64,000 nt of DNA from Amycolatopsis antarctica (GCF_002262875.1 NZ_NKYE01000001.1:496001-560000), one strand, 5' to 3'; shown: positions 7,656 through 17,283, counted from the first letter of the stretch. The notes: generated by a model from the letters alone, not told the origin. Made by a program: numbers and translations.

Positions 7656-9194
7656 TCAGGTGTGACCTGCCGCCGGGCCGGAGACCGACGCTCGCAGGGC
7701 CCGCTTGTCCACCTTGCCGATCGCGGTGAGCGGCAGCGTCCCGGCGAACTCGACACTCGCCGGGACCAGGTGATCCTGGCCGAGTTCCGCGCGCACCCAG
7801 GCGCGCACGTCCTCGGCGCGCGGCGTGCCCGGGCTCGCCGGTACGACGACGGCGTGCACCAGTTCGCCGTCCGGGCCGGGCACCCCGAACACCGCCGCCT
7901 GCCGGATCGCCGGATGCGCGGTCAGTACTGCTTCCAGCCGCGCCGGGTGGACCTTGGACCCGTGCTCGCCGGTGACGATCACCTCGCCGGACCGGCCCAG
8001 CAGGTACAGGTAGCCCTCGGCGTCGAAGTGGCCGAGGTCGCCGGTGCGCAGCCAGCCGTCCCGTAGCGCGGCGGCCGTCAGCGCCTCGTCCTGGTAGCCG
8101 TCCATCACCGCCAGCCCGCTCACCTCGATCTCCCCGGCGACGCCCGCGGGCAGCGGCGTGCCGTCCGCGCCGACCACGCGGGCCCGCATCCCGGGGACGA
8201 TCCGGCCGACCGAGAGCAGGCGTTCCGGGTGGCCGTCGAACTCCGCCGCCGCGATCCCCGCCACCATCGGCGCTTCGGTCAGGCCGTAACCCTGGCGCAG
8301 CACCGGGCCGAAGGCGTCGAGCGCCTGCGCCAGCCGGTGCGCGGGCAGCGGAGCGGCGCCGACCGACAGTTCGCTCAGGCTGGAGGTGTCGGTGCGCGGG
8401 CGGCGCGGATGGTCGAGCAGCCGGACGAGCCGGGCGGGGGTCAGCGACAGGGTGCCGATCCGCTCGGCCTCGATGGCGTCCAGCACGGCGCCGGCGTCGA
8501 AGTCCTCGTGCAGGACACTGGTTCCGCCGCGCAGCAGCGTGCCGAGCACCGCCGCGTTGCCGGTCATGTGCGACATCGGGGAGACCAGCAGCAGTCGCGG
8601 GCCGTCCGGTTCCGGGGCGAAGATGTGCGCCATGGTCTCGTAGATCGAGCTGTGCCGGATCAGTTTGGGCCGCCCGGTGGTGCCGCCGGACGGGAAGATC
8701 GTCCGCACGCCCGGCGGTGGGGTCGCGGTGGGGGTGCCGCGCAGCCCGAGCAGATCGCGCGTTCCGGCGGGTGGGTCGCCGAGGCTCAGCACCGTCCGCT
8801 CGCCCGCCGCGGCGACCAGCGGGCCGACCCGTTCCGGCTCCCGGCACGGGTCCACCACCAGCACGGTCGCTGCCGCCGCGTCCAGGGCGGCGATCCGGTC
8901 GGGTACCGGTGCCGAGGCCGCGAGCAGCAACACCGCCGCGCCCCGGAGCTGCGCGGCGATCTGCGTCAGCACGGTCTCCGGACGGTTCCCGCCGGCGATG
9001 GCCAGCACGTCGTCCGGGCCTACCCCGGCCGCGCCAAGGCCACCGTCGAGCCGGTCCAGCAGGGCGGCGGCCTCCGCGCCGGTGATCGTCGAGCCCCGGT
9101 GCCCGAAGGTGGTCGCGGCGCCCCGTCCGCTCAGTGCGTTCCGGATGCGGGTGAGGAAGAAACTGCTGTGCGGCAACGGAGACTCACCGTCCAC
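7656..9194 (-). CDS. AMP-dependent acyl-CoA synthetase/ligase (ANL superfamily)
   Basis: A 512-residue adenylate-forming enzyme, expected to activate a carboxylic acid as acyl-AMP and usually transfer it to CoA. The phosphate loop FPSGGTTGRPK, adenine motif QGYGLTEAP, the ribose aspartate in GWLRTGDLGHFD and the C-terminal lysine in TAIGKVDKR are intact. The hinge region reads VIVTGEHGSKVHPARLE instead of the commoner GGENVYPxEVE, so the C-terminal subdomain is somewhat divergent. The substrate is unknown. GTG at 9192-9194 lies 18 bases after the upstream gene, with only a weak ribosome-binding site. It is last in a leftward run with two membrane proteins and a GNAT. An NRPS-like ligase without CoA transfer is also possible. 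Confidence 0.87.
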   Translation of the reverse strand: MDGESPLPHSSFFLTRIRNALSGRGAATTFGHRGSTITGAEAAALLDRLDGGLGAAGVGPDDVLAIAGGNRPETVLTQIAAQLRGAAVLLLAASAPVPDRIAALDAAAATVLVVDPCREPERVGPLVAAAGERTVLSLGDPPAGTRDLLGLRGTPTATPPPGVRTIFPSGGTTGRPKLIRHSSIYETMAHIFAPEPDGPRLLLVSPMSHMTGNAAVLGTLLRGGTSVLHEDFDAGAVLDAIEAERIGTLSLTPARLVRLLDHPRRPRTDTSSLSELSVGAAPLPAHRLAQALDAFGPVLRQGYGLTEAPMVAGIAAAEFDGHPERLLSVGRIVPGMRARVVGADGTPLPAGVAGEIEVSGLAVMDGYQDEALTAAALRDGWLRTGDLGHFDAEGYLYLLGRSGEVIVTGEHGSKVHPARLEAVLTAHPAIRQAAVFGVPGPDGELVHAVVVPASPGTPRAEDVRAWVRAELGQDHLVPASVEFAGTLPLTAIGKVDKRALRASVSGPAAGHT

Positions 9195-9212
9195 ATCGGA
9201 TTTCGCGCCCGT

Positions 9213-10178
9213 TCACCCGGACGCCTCGCGCAGCCACCGCACCAGTTCCTCGACCTCGCGCAGGTCCTGTTCGGTTCGCGCGTCGCGCATCCGGTCGACG
9301 GCGGTGGCGTACACGTGCGCGACCTTCTCCTGCCGCCGCGCGTCCGCCTCGTCGGCCGGGGCGTGCGGGTGCAGCAGGGTGTCGGCGGCGCGGCTGAGCC
9401 CGTCGTCGATGCGGATCCGCCGCTGCCGCAGCAGGCGTGCCGTCTCGCCGCGCCGCCCGATCCCGTGCGCGGCGAGACGCAGCAGGAAGAACACGGCCAC
9501 CGTTCCGGCGACGATGCCGGCGCTGGCGAGCGCGATCTGCGGCTTGGCCAGTTCGTCGGGGATCTCGCCACGGGTCGGGATCGCCTCGTAGGCGTCCTCG
9601 GCCACCAGGTCGTAGCTGAGGACGAACTCCTCGATCTCCGGGGTCAGGTTCTCCGGCGAGGCGCGGTACTTCCAGGAGGTCTCGGCGGCCACCAGTAGCC
9701 GGGTGTGCAGCAGATCTGCATCGTCCTCGCCCTTCTCCGGTTCGGGAAAGTCCGGACCGAGGCAGTAGGAACTGCCGTAGTCGCCGTCCTCGTCGACGGC
9801 GAAGAGCGCCACGTGGTTCGTCGGGAGCTGCTCGGCGATGTCCTTGCACAGCTCGTAGTCCGCGCCGTTCACGCGGTCCGAGGGCGGCAGCGGTGTCCGG
9901 TCGAGCACGACCGCCACGATCGCCCGGTCGCCGATGACCGCGCGGGCCCGCCCGGCGTCGACGATCCCGGGGGCTCCCGGCGCCTCGTACACCGCGCCGC
10001 TGCGCAGGCCCTCGACGATCGCGCGTGTTCTGGCGTCCGGACCGCCGACGCCGCCGTACAGCCAGACGGCCGCACCGGCGCCGACCAGCACGGCGGCGAG
10101 AATCCACAGTGGTACGCCCAGCACCCGCCTTCGCCTCGGCACCAGCACCGGTGCCGACGGCCGCCCCGGCCCGCTCAC
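9213..10178 (-). CDS. Membrane protein with one extracytoplasmic Y-x-x-P repeat domain
   Basis: Not a family I can name. The 321-residue protein starts at GTG 10176-10178, which overlaps the upstream gene's stop by four bases (GTGA). Residues about 22-44 form a transmembrane segment (VPLWILAAVLVGAGAAVWLY). Next comes a domain opening AVYEAPGAPGIVD and VIGDRAIVAVVLDR, then a second membrane segment around IVAGTVAVFFLLRL, and a charged helical cytoplasmic tail to the C-terminus. The first domain resembles the two copies in the adjacent upstream protein. Membrane topology and gene overlap suggest the two products work together. Confidence 0.75.
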   Translation of the reverse strand: MSGPGRPSAPVLVPRRRRVLGVPLWILAAVLVGAGAAVWLYGGVGGPDARTRAIVEGLRSGAVYEAPGAPGIVDAGRARAVIGDRAIVAVVLDRTPLPPSDRVNGADYELCKDIAEQLPTNHVALFAVDEDGDYGSSYCLGPDFPEPEKGEDDADLLHTRLLVAAETSWKYRASPENLTPEIEEFVLSYDLVAEDAYEAIPTRGEIPDELAKPQIALASAGIVAGTVAVFFLLRLAAHGIGRRGETARLLRQRRIRIDDGLSRAADTLLHPHAPADEADARRQEKVAHVYATAVDRMRDARTEQDLREVEELVRWLREASG

Positions 10179-11461
10179 GACCGCCCCGCCAGCATCGCCC
10201 GTCCCTCGGCGGCGATCTCGGTGACGGCGCGCATCCCGTCCGCCGTCGTCGCCTGCTCGTACATCGTGCTCGCCGTGGCGTGCCGCTCGGCGGCCGCGGC
10301 GAGGATGTCGGTGCCCTTCCGCGCGGCGGCGACCAGCCCGCCCAGCGCGGCGATCTCCGCGAACGCCGCCCCGGAGGCCGAGCGCAGCGCCTGCCGTTCC
10401 GCCTCCGCGCGGTTCGCCTGCCCGCGCCGCCACCGCGCCAGCGAACCACCGCCGAGTACCAGGGCCGAGCCGAGCAGCACCCACGGCGCCAGCGTGCTCA
10501 TCGTCCGTGCCGGATCGAAGGGTGCGGGCTGCGGACGGGAGAACGCCTTGTTGCCGAGCAGGTCGTCGGCACGCAGCACGATGGTGCCGATCCGGTCGGA
10601 AATGTCGGCCCCCTGCTGGAAAGTCGCGTTCTCGAAGCGGCCGTAGGCGTAGTCGCGCGCCGAGACCAGGTGCGGCTGGCCGCCACCCGCCGCGTCGATC
10701 CAGTCGCCGTGGCTGACCACGACCACGTCCTCGGGGAACGCCGCGGCCAGCGCCGGGGCGTAGTCGACGTAGGGCGCCCCGGGGGTGAGTGCGGGCAGTG
10801 CGGCGATCCGGATGCCGATGCCACGCTTGTCCCGCAGCAGGTCCACCGGGAAGTCGATCGGGACACCGCGGGCGGGGTCGTTGTAGACGGGGTTCTCCCG
10901 CAGCCTGGCCACCAACGCGTCGAGGCTGCCGGGATCGGGGGCGAGGACCGGTGGCACCGGCCTGCCCGGCGGTGCCCCTTCCTTCTGCCGGGTCTCGCCG
11001 TAGTGCGCGGCGGCCAGCACCGGTTCGGTCACCTCCCGGTAGGCCAGCCGCGTGCGCAGTTCGTCCACTGTGGACGGTGTGGCGCTGATGCCGGAGGAGC
11101 CGACGTCGAGGCCTTCCACGGTGACCAGGACGAGATCGCGTTCGGCGGCCCAGTCCTTCAGCGGCGAGTACACCTGCTCGGTGTGCAGGCCGCCGTCGGC
11201 GTAGTTCCCGCCTTCCCGGTACCGGCCGGTGAACGGGGCCACCAGCACCCGTGTCCGCGCCGAGACGCCCGCCCGCACGAGATCCTCGTCCAGTTCGGCC
11301 ACCGCCCCCGGGGCACGGTAGATCTGCTGCGACTCCAAGGCCTTCATCGCGGCCTGCACGTCCAGCTTCGGTGGCAGCGGCGGCTCCGCCGCACTCGCCG
11401 GCCCGGCCGCGGCACACAGCAGCGCGAGCATCACCCCGGCCACGGCCGGTGCGCGTCTCAC
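10175..11461 (-). CDS. Secreted/membrane-anchored protein with two repeat domains
   Basis: A 428-residue protein with a clear signal peptide (MRRAPAVAGVMLALLCAA, cleavage near ASA-AE). It has two related extracytoplasmic domains, one opening QIYRAPGAVAELD and the second PVYNDPARGVPIDF, each followed by a beta-strand such as TRVLVAPF or GIRIAALP. A transmembrane helix near residues 340-357 (LAPWVLLGSALVLGGG) follows, then a cytoplasmic helical tail. The GTG start overlaps the upstream GNAT stop (GTGA), and its own stop overlaps the next gene. I do not recognise a named family; the alternation of strand and helix is vaguely like TPM-type domains, which is a weak inference. Confidence 0.75.
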   Translation of the reverse strand: MRRAPAVAGVMLALLCAAAGPASAAEPPLPPKLDVQAAMKALESQQIYRAPGAVAELDEDLVRAGVSARTRVLVAPFTGRYREGGNYADGGLHTEQVYSPLKDWAAERDLVLVTVEGLDVGSSGISATPSTVDELRTRLAYREVTEPVLAAAHYGETRQKEGAPPGRPVPPVLAPDPGSLDALVARLRENPVYNDPARGVPIDFPVDLLRDKRGIGIRIAALPALTPGAPYVDYAPALAAAFPEDVVVVSHGDWIDAAGGGQPHLVSARDYAYGRFENATFQQGADISDRIGTIVLRADDLLGNKAFSRPQPAPFDPARTMSTLAPWVLLGSALVLGGGSLARWRRGQANRAEAERQALRSASGAAFAEIAALGGLVAAARKGTDILAAAAERHATASTMYEQATTADGMRAVTEIAAEGRAMLAGRS

Positions 11462-11997
11462 CGGGCCGGGTCCGGCACGCGCGTCCAGTACAGATCGGGC
11501 TCACCGGTCTCCTGCACGTCGAGCAGCTCGGTGAACCGGAAGCCGCAGCGTTCGGCGACGGTGGCGGAGCCGAAGTTGGACCTGGCGTGCCGGTAGCCGA
11601 CCTCACGCAGGCCCAGTGCGCCGAAACCGAAGCCCAGCACGGCATTGACCGCGGTCGTCGCGACGCCGCCACCGCGGCTCTCCGGCCGCACCCAGATCGC
11701 CGCCTCGGCCGTCGCCGCGTCGAGGTCGAGCCCTTTCAGACCGACCTCGCCGAGCAGTTCACCCGTCGTCGGTTCCGCGATCGCCCATGAGCAGCGCAGG
11801 TTGCCGGCCCACTGCGCGGCGCGGCGCTCGACGTAGACGCCCGCCTCGTCGAGGCTGGTGATGCGCAGATCCGGTACGTACCGGCGTTGTTCCGGATCCG
11901 CGAACGCGGTCACCAGCGCCGCCCGGTCGTCCATCAGTCCGTCGGCACGCAGTTGGCGCAGGTAGTAGCCGCCAGCGTTGATCTCGACCGGTTCCAT
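11458..11997 (-). CDS. GNAT family N-acetyltransferase (RimJ/RimL type)
   Basis: A 179-residue acetyltransferase using acetyl-CoA. The order of elements is typical of the RimJ/RimL branch: an early YYLRQL strand, AIAEPTTGELLGEVGL (central strands), then AAIWVRPESRGGGVATTAV carrying the acetyl-CoA pyrophosphate loop RGGGVA, and FGSATVAERCGF near the end. The substrate could be a protein N-terminus or a small molecule and cannot be told from sequence. It is first in a four-gene leftward chain coupled by GTGA overlaps to the two membrane proteins. Confidence 0.88.
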   Translation of the reverse strand: MEPVEINAGGYYLRQLRADGLMDDRAALVTAFADPEQRRYVPDLRITSLDEAGVYVERRAAQWAGNLRCSWAIAEPTTGELLGEVGLKGLDLDAATAEAAIWVRPESRGGGVATTAVNAVLGFGFGALGLREVGYRHARSNFGSATVAERCGFRFTELLDVQETGEPDLYWTRVPDPAR

Positions 11998-12035
11998 CCG
12001 CGCAGACTAGCGAACAGACCCCTCGCCCCGGAGGC

Positions 12036-12446
12036 TCAACGACGAGGTCGGCGCGCCAATCCCAGCAGCAGCGCAACCACCAACGGAAGCAGGAACACCA
12101 GCTTCAGACTGGGCGCGATGGGCAGGAGCACGACGGAGACGAACGCGACGGCCGCCACCGTGGCGATCGGCACGGTCCTCGGCACGATCCGGTCACTGAT
12201 CGTCCGCTTTTCCGGCGCGTCGCCGGCGGGCCGGGCGAGTGCTCCCAGCGCGGCCGGATGAGGGTGTGGCAGGTCGGCGAAGATCGGCACCAGATCGCTG
12301 CGCATCCCGGCCGTGCCCACCCGGTCGGCGCGGTTGCTGAACTCCTCGACGTCCAGCCGCCCGGTGCTCATGTGCTCGGCGAGCGCGTCCAGGGCGTCCT
12401 GTCGCTCGGCATCACTGAGCCGCACATCGGGGCCGTCGGCGTCCAC
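12036..12446 (-). CDS. DUF1707 (SHOCT-like) membrane protein
   Basis: A 136-residue protein whose N-terminus is a DUF1707 domain: VRLSDAERQDALDALAEHM, then GRLDVEEFSNRAD and LVPIFADLPHP. This short helical domain is common in actinobacterial membrane proteins and has no agreed function. Two hydrophobic segments follow (about residues 93-127, TVAAVAFVSVVLLPI and LVFLLPLVVALLLG), then a basic tail. It lies just downstream of accA3 on the same strand, with its start 24 bp beyond the accA3 stop, so it may be co-transcribed. Confidence 0.85.
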   Translation of the reverse strand: MDADGPDVRLSDAERQDALDALAEHMSTGRLDVEEFSNRADRVGTAGMRSDLVPIFADLPHPHPAALGALARPAGDAPEKRTISDRIVPRTVPIATVAAVAFVSVVLLPIAPSLKLVFLLPLVVALLLGLARRPRR

Positions 12447-12470
12447 CCATCGATCCTACAGCCCGCCCGG

Positions 12471-14276
12471 TCAGTCCTTGAGTTCGAGCAGCACGGAGCC
12501 CTGGCTGACGGCGGCACCCACCTCGGCGGTGAGCCCGGTGACCGTGCCGTCCTTGTGCGCGGTGACCGGGTTCTCCATCTTCATCGCCTCCAGCACCACG
12601 ATCAGTTCGCCCGCGGAGACCTGCTGACCGTCCTCGACGGCGACCTTGACGATGGTGCCCTGCATCGGGGCGGTGACCGCGTCGCCGCTGGCCGCCGCCT
12701 TGCCGCCGCCACCGCGCTTGCGCGGCTTCGCCTTCGCCGGGCCGCCCGCGCCACCGCCGCCGAGGGCGAAGCCGCCGGGCAGCGACACCTCGAGCCTGCG
12801 TCCGCCGACCTCGACGACGACGTTCTGCCGCGGCTCCTCGGCGTCCCCGCCGTCGCCCTCGTCCCCGGCACCCCCGGTGAACGGCTCGATCCGGTTGTCG
12901 AACTCCGTCTCGATCCAGCGGGTGTGCACGTCGAAGGACTCGCCGTCGCCGACGAACGCCGGATCGCGGACGATCGCCCGGTGGAACGGGACGACGGTGG
13001 CCAGGCCCTCGGCGACCAGTTCGTCGAGGGCGCGGCGGCTGCGTTCCAGCGCCTGCTGCCGGTCCGCCCCGGTGACGATCAGCTTCGCCAGCATCGAGTC
13101 GAACTGCCCGCCGATGACGCTGCCGCCGACCACACCCGAGTCGACGCGCACGCCCGGCCCCTCCGGGAAGACGAGCCGGGTCACCGTGCCGGGTGCGGGC
13201 AGGAAGTTGCGCCCGGCGTCCTCGCCGTTGATGCGGAACTCGATGGAATGCCCGCGTGGCACCGGATCCGCGGTGTAGGGCAGTTCGGCGCCCTCGGCGA
13301 TGCGGAACTGTTCGCGCACCAGATCGAGTCCGGTGGTCTCCTCGGAAACCGGGTGCTCCACCTGCAGGCGGGTGTTCACCTCGAGGAAGGAGATGGTGCC
13401 GTCGACACCGACCAGGTACTCGACGGTGCCCGCGCCGAAGTAGCCCGCCTCGGTGCAGATCGCCTTGGCGCTGCTGTGGATCTGCTCGCGCTGCTGGTCG
13501 GTCAGGAACGGAGCCGGGGCCTCCTCGACGAGCTTCTGGTGCCTGCGCTGCAAGGAGCAGTCCCGGGTGCCGACGACGATGACCTTGCCGTGCTGGTCGG
13601 CCAGTACCTGTGCCTCGACGTGGCGCGGCTTGTCCAGGTACCGCTCGACGAAGCACTCGCCGCGCCCGAACGCCGACACGGCCTCGCGGGTCGCCGATTC
13701 GAACAGCTCCGGGATCTCCTCGACGGTGCGGGCCACCTTCAGCCCGCGGCCGCCACCGCCGAACGCTGCCTTGATCGCGACCGGCAGCCCGTGCTCCTCG
13801 GCGAACGCGACGATCTCCTCCGCCGTCTCCACCGGGTCCTTGGTGCCGGGTACCAGCGGGGCGCCCGCTTTTAGCGCGATGTGCCGGGCGGTCACCTTGT
13901 CGCCGAGGTCGCGGATCGACTGCGGACTCGGGCCGATCCAGGTCAGCCCGGCGTCGATCACGGCCTGTGCGAAGTCGGCGTTCTCGGAGAGGAAGCCGTA
14001 GCCCGGGTGCACCGAGTCGGCCCCGGAGCGCTTCGCGGCGTCGAGCAACTTGTCGAAAACCAGGTAGCTCTCGGCCGCGGTCGCGCCGCCGAGGGCGAAC
14101 GCCTCGTCGGCGATCCGGACGTGCGGGGCGTCGCGATCGGGATCGGCGTAGACGGCGACACTGGCGATGCCCGCGTCCTTGGCGGCTCTGATCACCCGGA
14201 CGGCGATCTCGCCGCGGTTCGCGACCAGAACCTTAGTCACGGGTCCGCTTTGGCTCGCGCTGGCTGCTTCGGGCAC
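12471..14276 (-). CDS. accA3: Acyl-CoA carboxylase biotin carboxylase/BCCP alpha subunit
   Basis: A 601-residue fused biotin carboxylase and biotin carboxyl carrier protein. It carboxylates its biotin with bicarbonate and ATP, and the AccD subunit then transfers the carboxyl group to acetyl- or propionyl-CoA, feeding fatty and mycolic-type lipid synthesis. [21 protein letters not shown] starts the carboxylase about residue 15, GGGGRGLK is the ATP-grasp glycine loop, and [12 protein letters not shown] holds catalytic residues. A Gly/Lys-rich linker near residue 500 leads to the carrier domain, with the biotinyl lysine in EAMKMENP. The GTG start at 14274-14276 is backed by GAGGAGG; a GTG twelve codons later is an alternative. 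It matches AccA3 of mycolata, and accE, accD5 and birA are nearby. Confidence 0.95.
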   Translation of the reverse strand: MPEAASASQSGPVTKVLVANRGEIAVRVIRAAKDAGIASVAVYADPDRDAPHVRIADEAFALGGATAAESYLVFDKLLDAAKRSGADSVHPGYGFLSENADFAQAVIDAGLTWIGPSPQSIRDLGDKVTARHIALKAGAPLVPGTKDPVETAEEIVAFAEEHGLPVAIKAAFGGGGRGLKVARTVEEIPELFESATREAVSAFGRGECFVERYLDKPRHVEAQVLADQHGKVIVVGTRDCSLQRRHQKLVEEAPAPFLTDQQREQIHSSAKAICTEAGYFGAGTVEYLVGVDGTISFLEVNTRLQVEHPVSEETTGLDLVREQFRIAEGAELPYTADPVPRGHSIEFRINGEDAGRNFLPAPGTVTRLVFPEGPGVRVDSGVVGGSVIGGQFDSMLAKLIVTGADRQQALERSRRALDELVAEGLATVVPFHRAIVRDPAFVGDGESFDVHTRWIETEFDNRIEPFTGGAGDEGDGGDAEEPRQNVVVEVGGRRLEVSLPGGFALGGGGAGGPAKAKPRKRGGGGKAAASGDAVTAPMQGTIVKVAVEDGQQVSAGELIVVLEAMKMENPVTAHKDGTVTGLTAEVGAAVSQGSVLLELKD

Positions 14277-14478
14277 GCGCCTGCCTCCTCACCTCGTCGG
14301 CGTCCTCACGCCCCCGGCACCTTCGACGCGGCGCCTTCGACGCGACACCTGGTCACACCGCTGGGACTCGCAGCAGTTTACGGCCGGGGGCGCGCGCTGG
14401 GGTGAGAGGCGGCTCACCTCCGGCGAGCCGGATCGGGTCGTCCTGACCTACTCTGCGGGGGAGCGAGAGGAGTCCGCG

Positions 14479-15192
14479 GTGGACACGGGGGCGGGAACCG
14501 GGACGCCGCGGTCGGTGCTGGTCACGGCATTGTGCGCGGTGCTGGTCACGGTCGGTGCGGTGATCACCGCGGTCCTGCTGCGGCAGAACTCGGCCGCGGG
14601 GGTCGCTCCGGTACCGGGCGGGGCGCCCTCGATCGAGCCGGCCTGCGGCGCGGGACCGTGCACGGCGATCGCGTCCGCGACGGCAGGCGGTGACACGGTC
14701 GAACTGCTGGCCGACGGCAGCGGCTCCGGCGGGCAGGTCCGGTTCGGTACCGGGGCCGCCGCCACCGTCATCGAGACCGCTCTCACCGGCTCCGAGGTCC
14801 AGCTCACCGCGGACTCGCTGCGCTGCGCGGACGGGGTCGTGCCGACCTGCCTGGTGCGTGGCCCGTTCGACCAGGGAACCATCGGCGAGGTACTGGTGAA
14901 ACGCGGCAACGGCTGGGAATCGGCGGGGCAGCCCTACTTCTCCGACGCCGGGGCGATCGTGCTCGACGACGTGCTGGGCGACGGTACCGCCGAGGTGATC
15001 AACGTCCAGCGCAACTGCGCGCCGGGGGACAGCACCGCGGACTGCGGCCAGGCCCGGGTGCTCGCCAGGGTGCTCGACATCGACGGCGCCGAGCAGGGCT
15101 GCACCAAGACGTACCGCACGCCGGGGGAGCTGCGCGGCTGGCCGGACGTCAGCCTGACCGAACGCGACCTGCGCGACTGCCCCGGAGCGTGA
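14479..15192 (+). CDS. Single-pass, cysteine-rich exported protein
   Basis: No named family recognised. The 237-residue protein has a short basic N-terminus, one hydrophobic anchor (about residues 12-34, VLVTALCAVLVTVGAVITAVLL) and an exported domain with regularly paired cysteines: ACGAGPC, LRCADGVVPTC, NCAPGDSTADC and a final DC. Such spacing suggests disulphides outside the membrane. GTG at 14479 follows GAGAGGAG; longer upstream frames overlap the accA3 promoter region. It converges with the small secreted gene at 15224-15613. Confidence 0.75.
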   Translation: MDTGAGTGTPRSVLVTALCAVLVTVGAVITAVLLRQNSAAGVAPVPGGAPSIEPACGAGPCTAIASATAGGDTVELLADGSGSGGQVRFGTGAAATVIETALTGSEVQLTADSLRCADGVVPTCLVRGPFDQGTIGEVLVKRGNGWESAGQPYFSDAGAIVLDDVLGDGTAEVINVQRNCAPGDSTADCGQARVLARVLDIDGAEQGCTKTYRTPGELRGWPDVSLTERDLRDCPGA

Positions 15193-15223
15193 CCAGGGCG
15201 GCCCGGGGCATCCGCGGACAAGT

Positions 15224-15613
15224 TCAGACGCAGACGGTGGGGCCCCAGATCGTCGGCTGGAACGGGATGCGGATCCCGGGGGTGTTGCAGCCCGCGCCGA
15301 CGAAGGTGTCCCAGCGGTGGATGTACGCGCGGCCGCTGACCATGTGCTCCTCCGGCCCGGCCGAGATCACCCCGCCCGGGTTGCGCCAGACCAGGTAGGC
15401 GTTCAGCGGGTCGCCCGCCTTCTTCACGTAGCTGACCTGGACGTGACCCGGGCTGCCCGCCGGGGTGACGTCGATGCACACGCTGCCGTTGCCGATGTCC
15501 TGGCAGTTCTGCGCAGCGTGCGCGGGTGCCGTGGCGGCGAGCAGGACGGCGGACGTGGTGGCGAACGTCCCGAGCAGCACGGCGAGTACTCGCTTGACCA
15601 CTGTTCTCCCCAT
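15224..15613 (-). CDS. Small secreted protein with disulphide cysteines
   Basis: A protein of about 129 residues with a classical signal peptide (VKRVLAVLLGTFATTSAVLL, cleavage near AHA-AQ) and a mature part of about 95 residues holding four cysteines (NCQ, VCIDV, GCNTPG, VCV). It resembles the many small secreted proteins of Streptomyces and Amycolatopsis with no assigned role. The ATG at 15611-15613 gives the longest form; a GTG four codons later (15599-15601) has a GGGGAGA ribosome-binding site just upstream and may be the true start. Confidence 0.75.
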   Translation of the reverse strand: MGRTVVKRVLAVLLGTFATTSAVLLAATAPAHAAQNCQDIGNGSVCIDVTPAGSPGHVQVSYVKKAGDPLNAYLVWRNPGGVISAGPEEHMVSGRAYIHRWDTFVGAGCNTPGIRIPFQPTIWGPTVCV

Positions 15614-15754
15614 CGGCCGGATCGCCCCGAGTAGCGCCGGACGGCGCGGGTAACCCCTCGTATTCGAGGCTAGCGAAGGGGAAACGCTCTGTTCAAGCGA
15701 TCGGTGAGTGATTCTCGACGGGGTGTCACCGTGTTCGGCTCCCGGACACGCGGG

Positions 15755-15789
15755 CGCCCCCGCCCGCACGGCCGGTGCGGACGGGGGCG
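15755..15789 (-). terminator. Hairpin terminator of the dicarboxylate symporter gene
   Basis: Arms at 15755-15769 and 15775-15789 pair over 15 bp with a single mismatch and a five-base loop, starting 13 bases beyond the symporter stop codon on the minus strand. The arms are almost pure G/C (CGCCCCCG on one side). No U tract follows, as usual in high-GC genomes. Confidence 0.75.
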
Positions 15790-15801
15790 TCCGGTGAAGC
15801 G

Positions 15802-17160
15802 TCAGGCGTTCGCCTTGGCCTCCTCGCGGGCGGGCGCGGTGCCCGTGCCGTCCAGCAGCGGCGCTGCGCTCGGCGCGTTGAGCACCTCGTCGTCCAGGAT
15901 GCCCTCGCCGCGCGCGACGATCACCGGCACGGCGATCTGGCCCGCGACGTTGGTGGCGGTGCGCACCATGTCCATGATCGGGTTGACCGAGTAGATCAGC
16001 GCGATTCCCAGCGCCACCTGGCCGGCGTCGAGGCCGATGACCGAGGTGGTCAGCGTCAGCGCGGTGAGCCAGCCGGTGGTGCCCGCCGTGGCGAGCGCGC
16101 CGAAGACGGCCACCGCGACGATGCCGAGGTACTGGCCGAAGCTGAGCGAGACACCGGAGATGTTGGCGATGAAGATGGCGCCGATCGCCGGGAACACGGC
16201 CGCGCAGCCGTCCATCTTGGTCGCGCTGGCCAGCGGTGTGGCGAAGGCGGCGTAACCGGGGTCGACGCCGAGGTTCACCGTGGACTGGCGGGTCAGCGGC
16301 AGCGTCGCGCCGGAGGACTGCGAGGCGAACGCGAACTGGATCGCCGTCCACGACTTGCTGAAGAACTTGACCGGGCTGACCTGGGCGACGAAGCGCAGCA
16401 GCACCGGGTAGACCACCAGCAGCACCACCAGGCAGCCGACGTAGACGGCCACCGTGGCCGACAGCAGCGGGCGGAACAGCGCGTCGCCGTAGTTGGCGAC
16501 GGCCGCGCCGATGAGGCCGATGATGCCGATCGGGGCCAGCCGGACGATCCAGCCGAGGTAGCGCTGGATGATCTCGAAGAGGCTGGTGGTGAAGGAGATG
16601 AACGGCTTGGCCTTGTCACCGAGGCTGTAGGCGGCGGCGCCGATCACCACGGCCAGGAACAGCACCTGCAGGATCTGCCCCTCGGCGAAGGCTGCGACGA
16701 AGTTCGACGGGATGATGCCGTCGATGAAGGCCGACCAGGAGCCCCATTTGTCGACGCTCGCGGCGGCCTTGTCGGCGTTGGCCGCGGTCGCCTCCACGCC
16801 CTGGGAGAGGCCGCCGCTGCCCGGATTGAACAGCTTCCCGACGACGATGCCGATGATCGCCGCGATCAGCGAGGTGGTCGCGAACCAGAGCACGGTCTTG
16901 CCGCCGAGGCGGGCCGCCTTCCGTCCGCCGCCGAGGTCGCGGAGGCTGTTGATGCCCACGACGATCGCGGTGAAGACCAGCGGGATCACCGCGATCTGCA
17001 GCAGCGTCGTGAACACCGAACCGATCTGGTCGAGGGTGTCGGTGAGCCAGCCCGCCTCGGTGGTGCGGGCGATCGCGCCCACCGCCGCGCCGACGAACAG
17101 CGAGCCGATGACGGCGCCCGCGAAGACCGCGGGTTTGGTGTAGGTCCGTACGAATGACAC
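15802..17160 (-). CDS. Dicarboxylate/amino acid:cation symporter (DAACS family)
   Basis: A 452-residue secondary transporter of the DctA/GltP glutamate and C4-dicarboxylate family, driven by H+ or Na+. It has eight-plus hydrophobic segments, the serine-rich re-entrant loop SSGATLPLTRQ, the substrate motif ATKMDGCAA and the C-terminal NPIMDMVRTATNV helix, all in the expected order. GTG at 17158-17160 gives the start VSFVRTYTKPAVFAG; the longer upstream frame runs through repeat DNA. It is transcribed alone, ends at the hairpin near 15,755-15,789, and has a three-copy palindromic repeat upstream that may control it. C4-dicarboxylate and glutamate cannot be told apart from sequence. Confidence 0.92.
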   Translation of the reverse strand: MSFVRTYTKPAVFAGAVIGSLFVGAAVGAIARTTEAGWLTDTLDQIGSVFTTLLQIAVIPLVFTAIVVGINSLRDLGGGRKAARLGGKTVLWFATTSLIAAIIGIVVGKLFNPGSGGLSQGVEATAANADKAAASVDKWGSWSAFIDGIIPSNFVAAFAEGQILQVLFLAVVIGAAAYSLGDKAKPFISFTTSLFEIIQRYLGWIVRLAPIGIIGLIGAAVANYGDALFRPLLSATVAVYVGCLVVLLVVYPVLLRFVAQVSPVKFFSKSWTAIQFAFASQSSGATLPLTRQSTVNLGVDPGYAAFATPLASATKMDGCAAVFPAIGAIFIANISGVSLSFGQYLGIVAVAVFGALATAGTTGWLTALTLTTSVIGLDAGQVALGIALIYSVNPIMDMVRTATNVAGQIAVPVIVARGEGILDDEVLNAPSAAPLLDGTGTAPAREEAKANA

Positions 17161-17283
17161 GTCAGCGCTCCGGGTGCGTGAAAGATGCGGTGGTGTTCCG
17201 TCCCAGGTCAACACCTGGCACGGCGTCACTCTTCCGAAGTCACCCCGCGGTGTGGGTGGGCTCTCACGATGTGGAACGTATTT

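Noticed and set aside
10179..11672. Extending the 9213-10178 gene to the 819-residue frame ending at 11672
   Set aside because: The upstream part is out of frame with the clear secreted gene 10175-11461; the GTGA overlap at 10175-10178 marks the real start.
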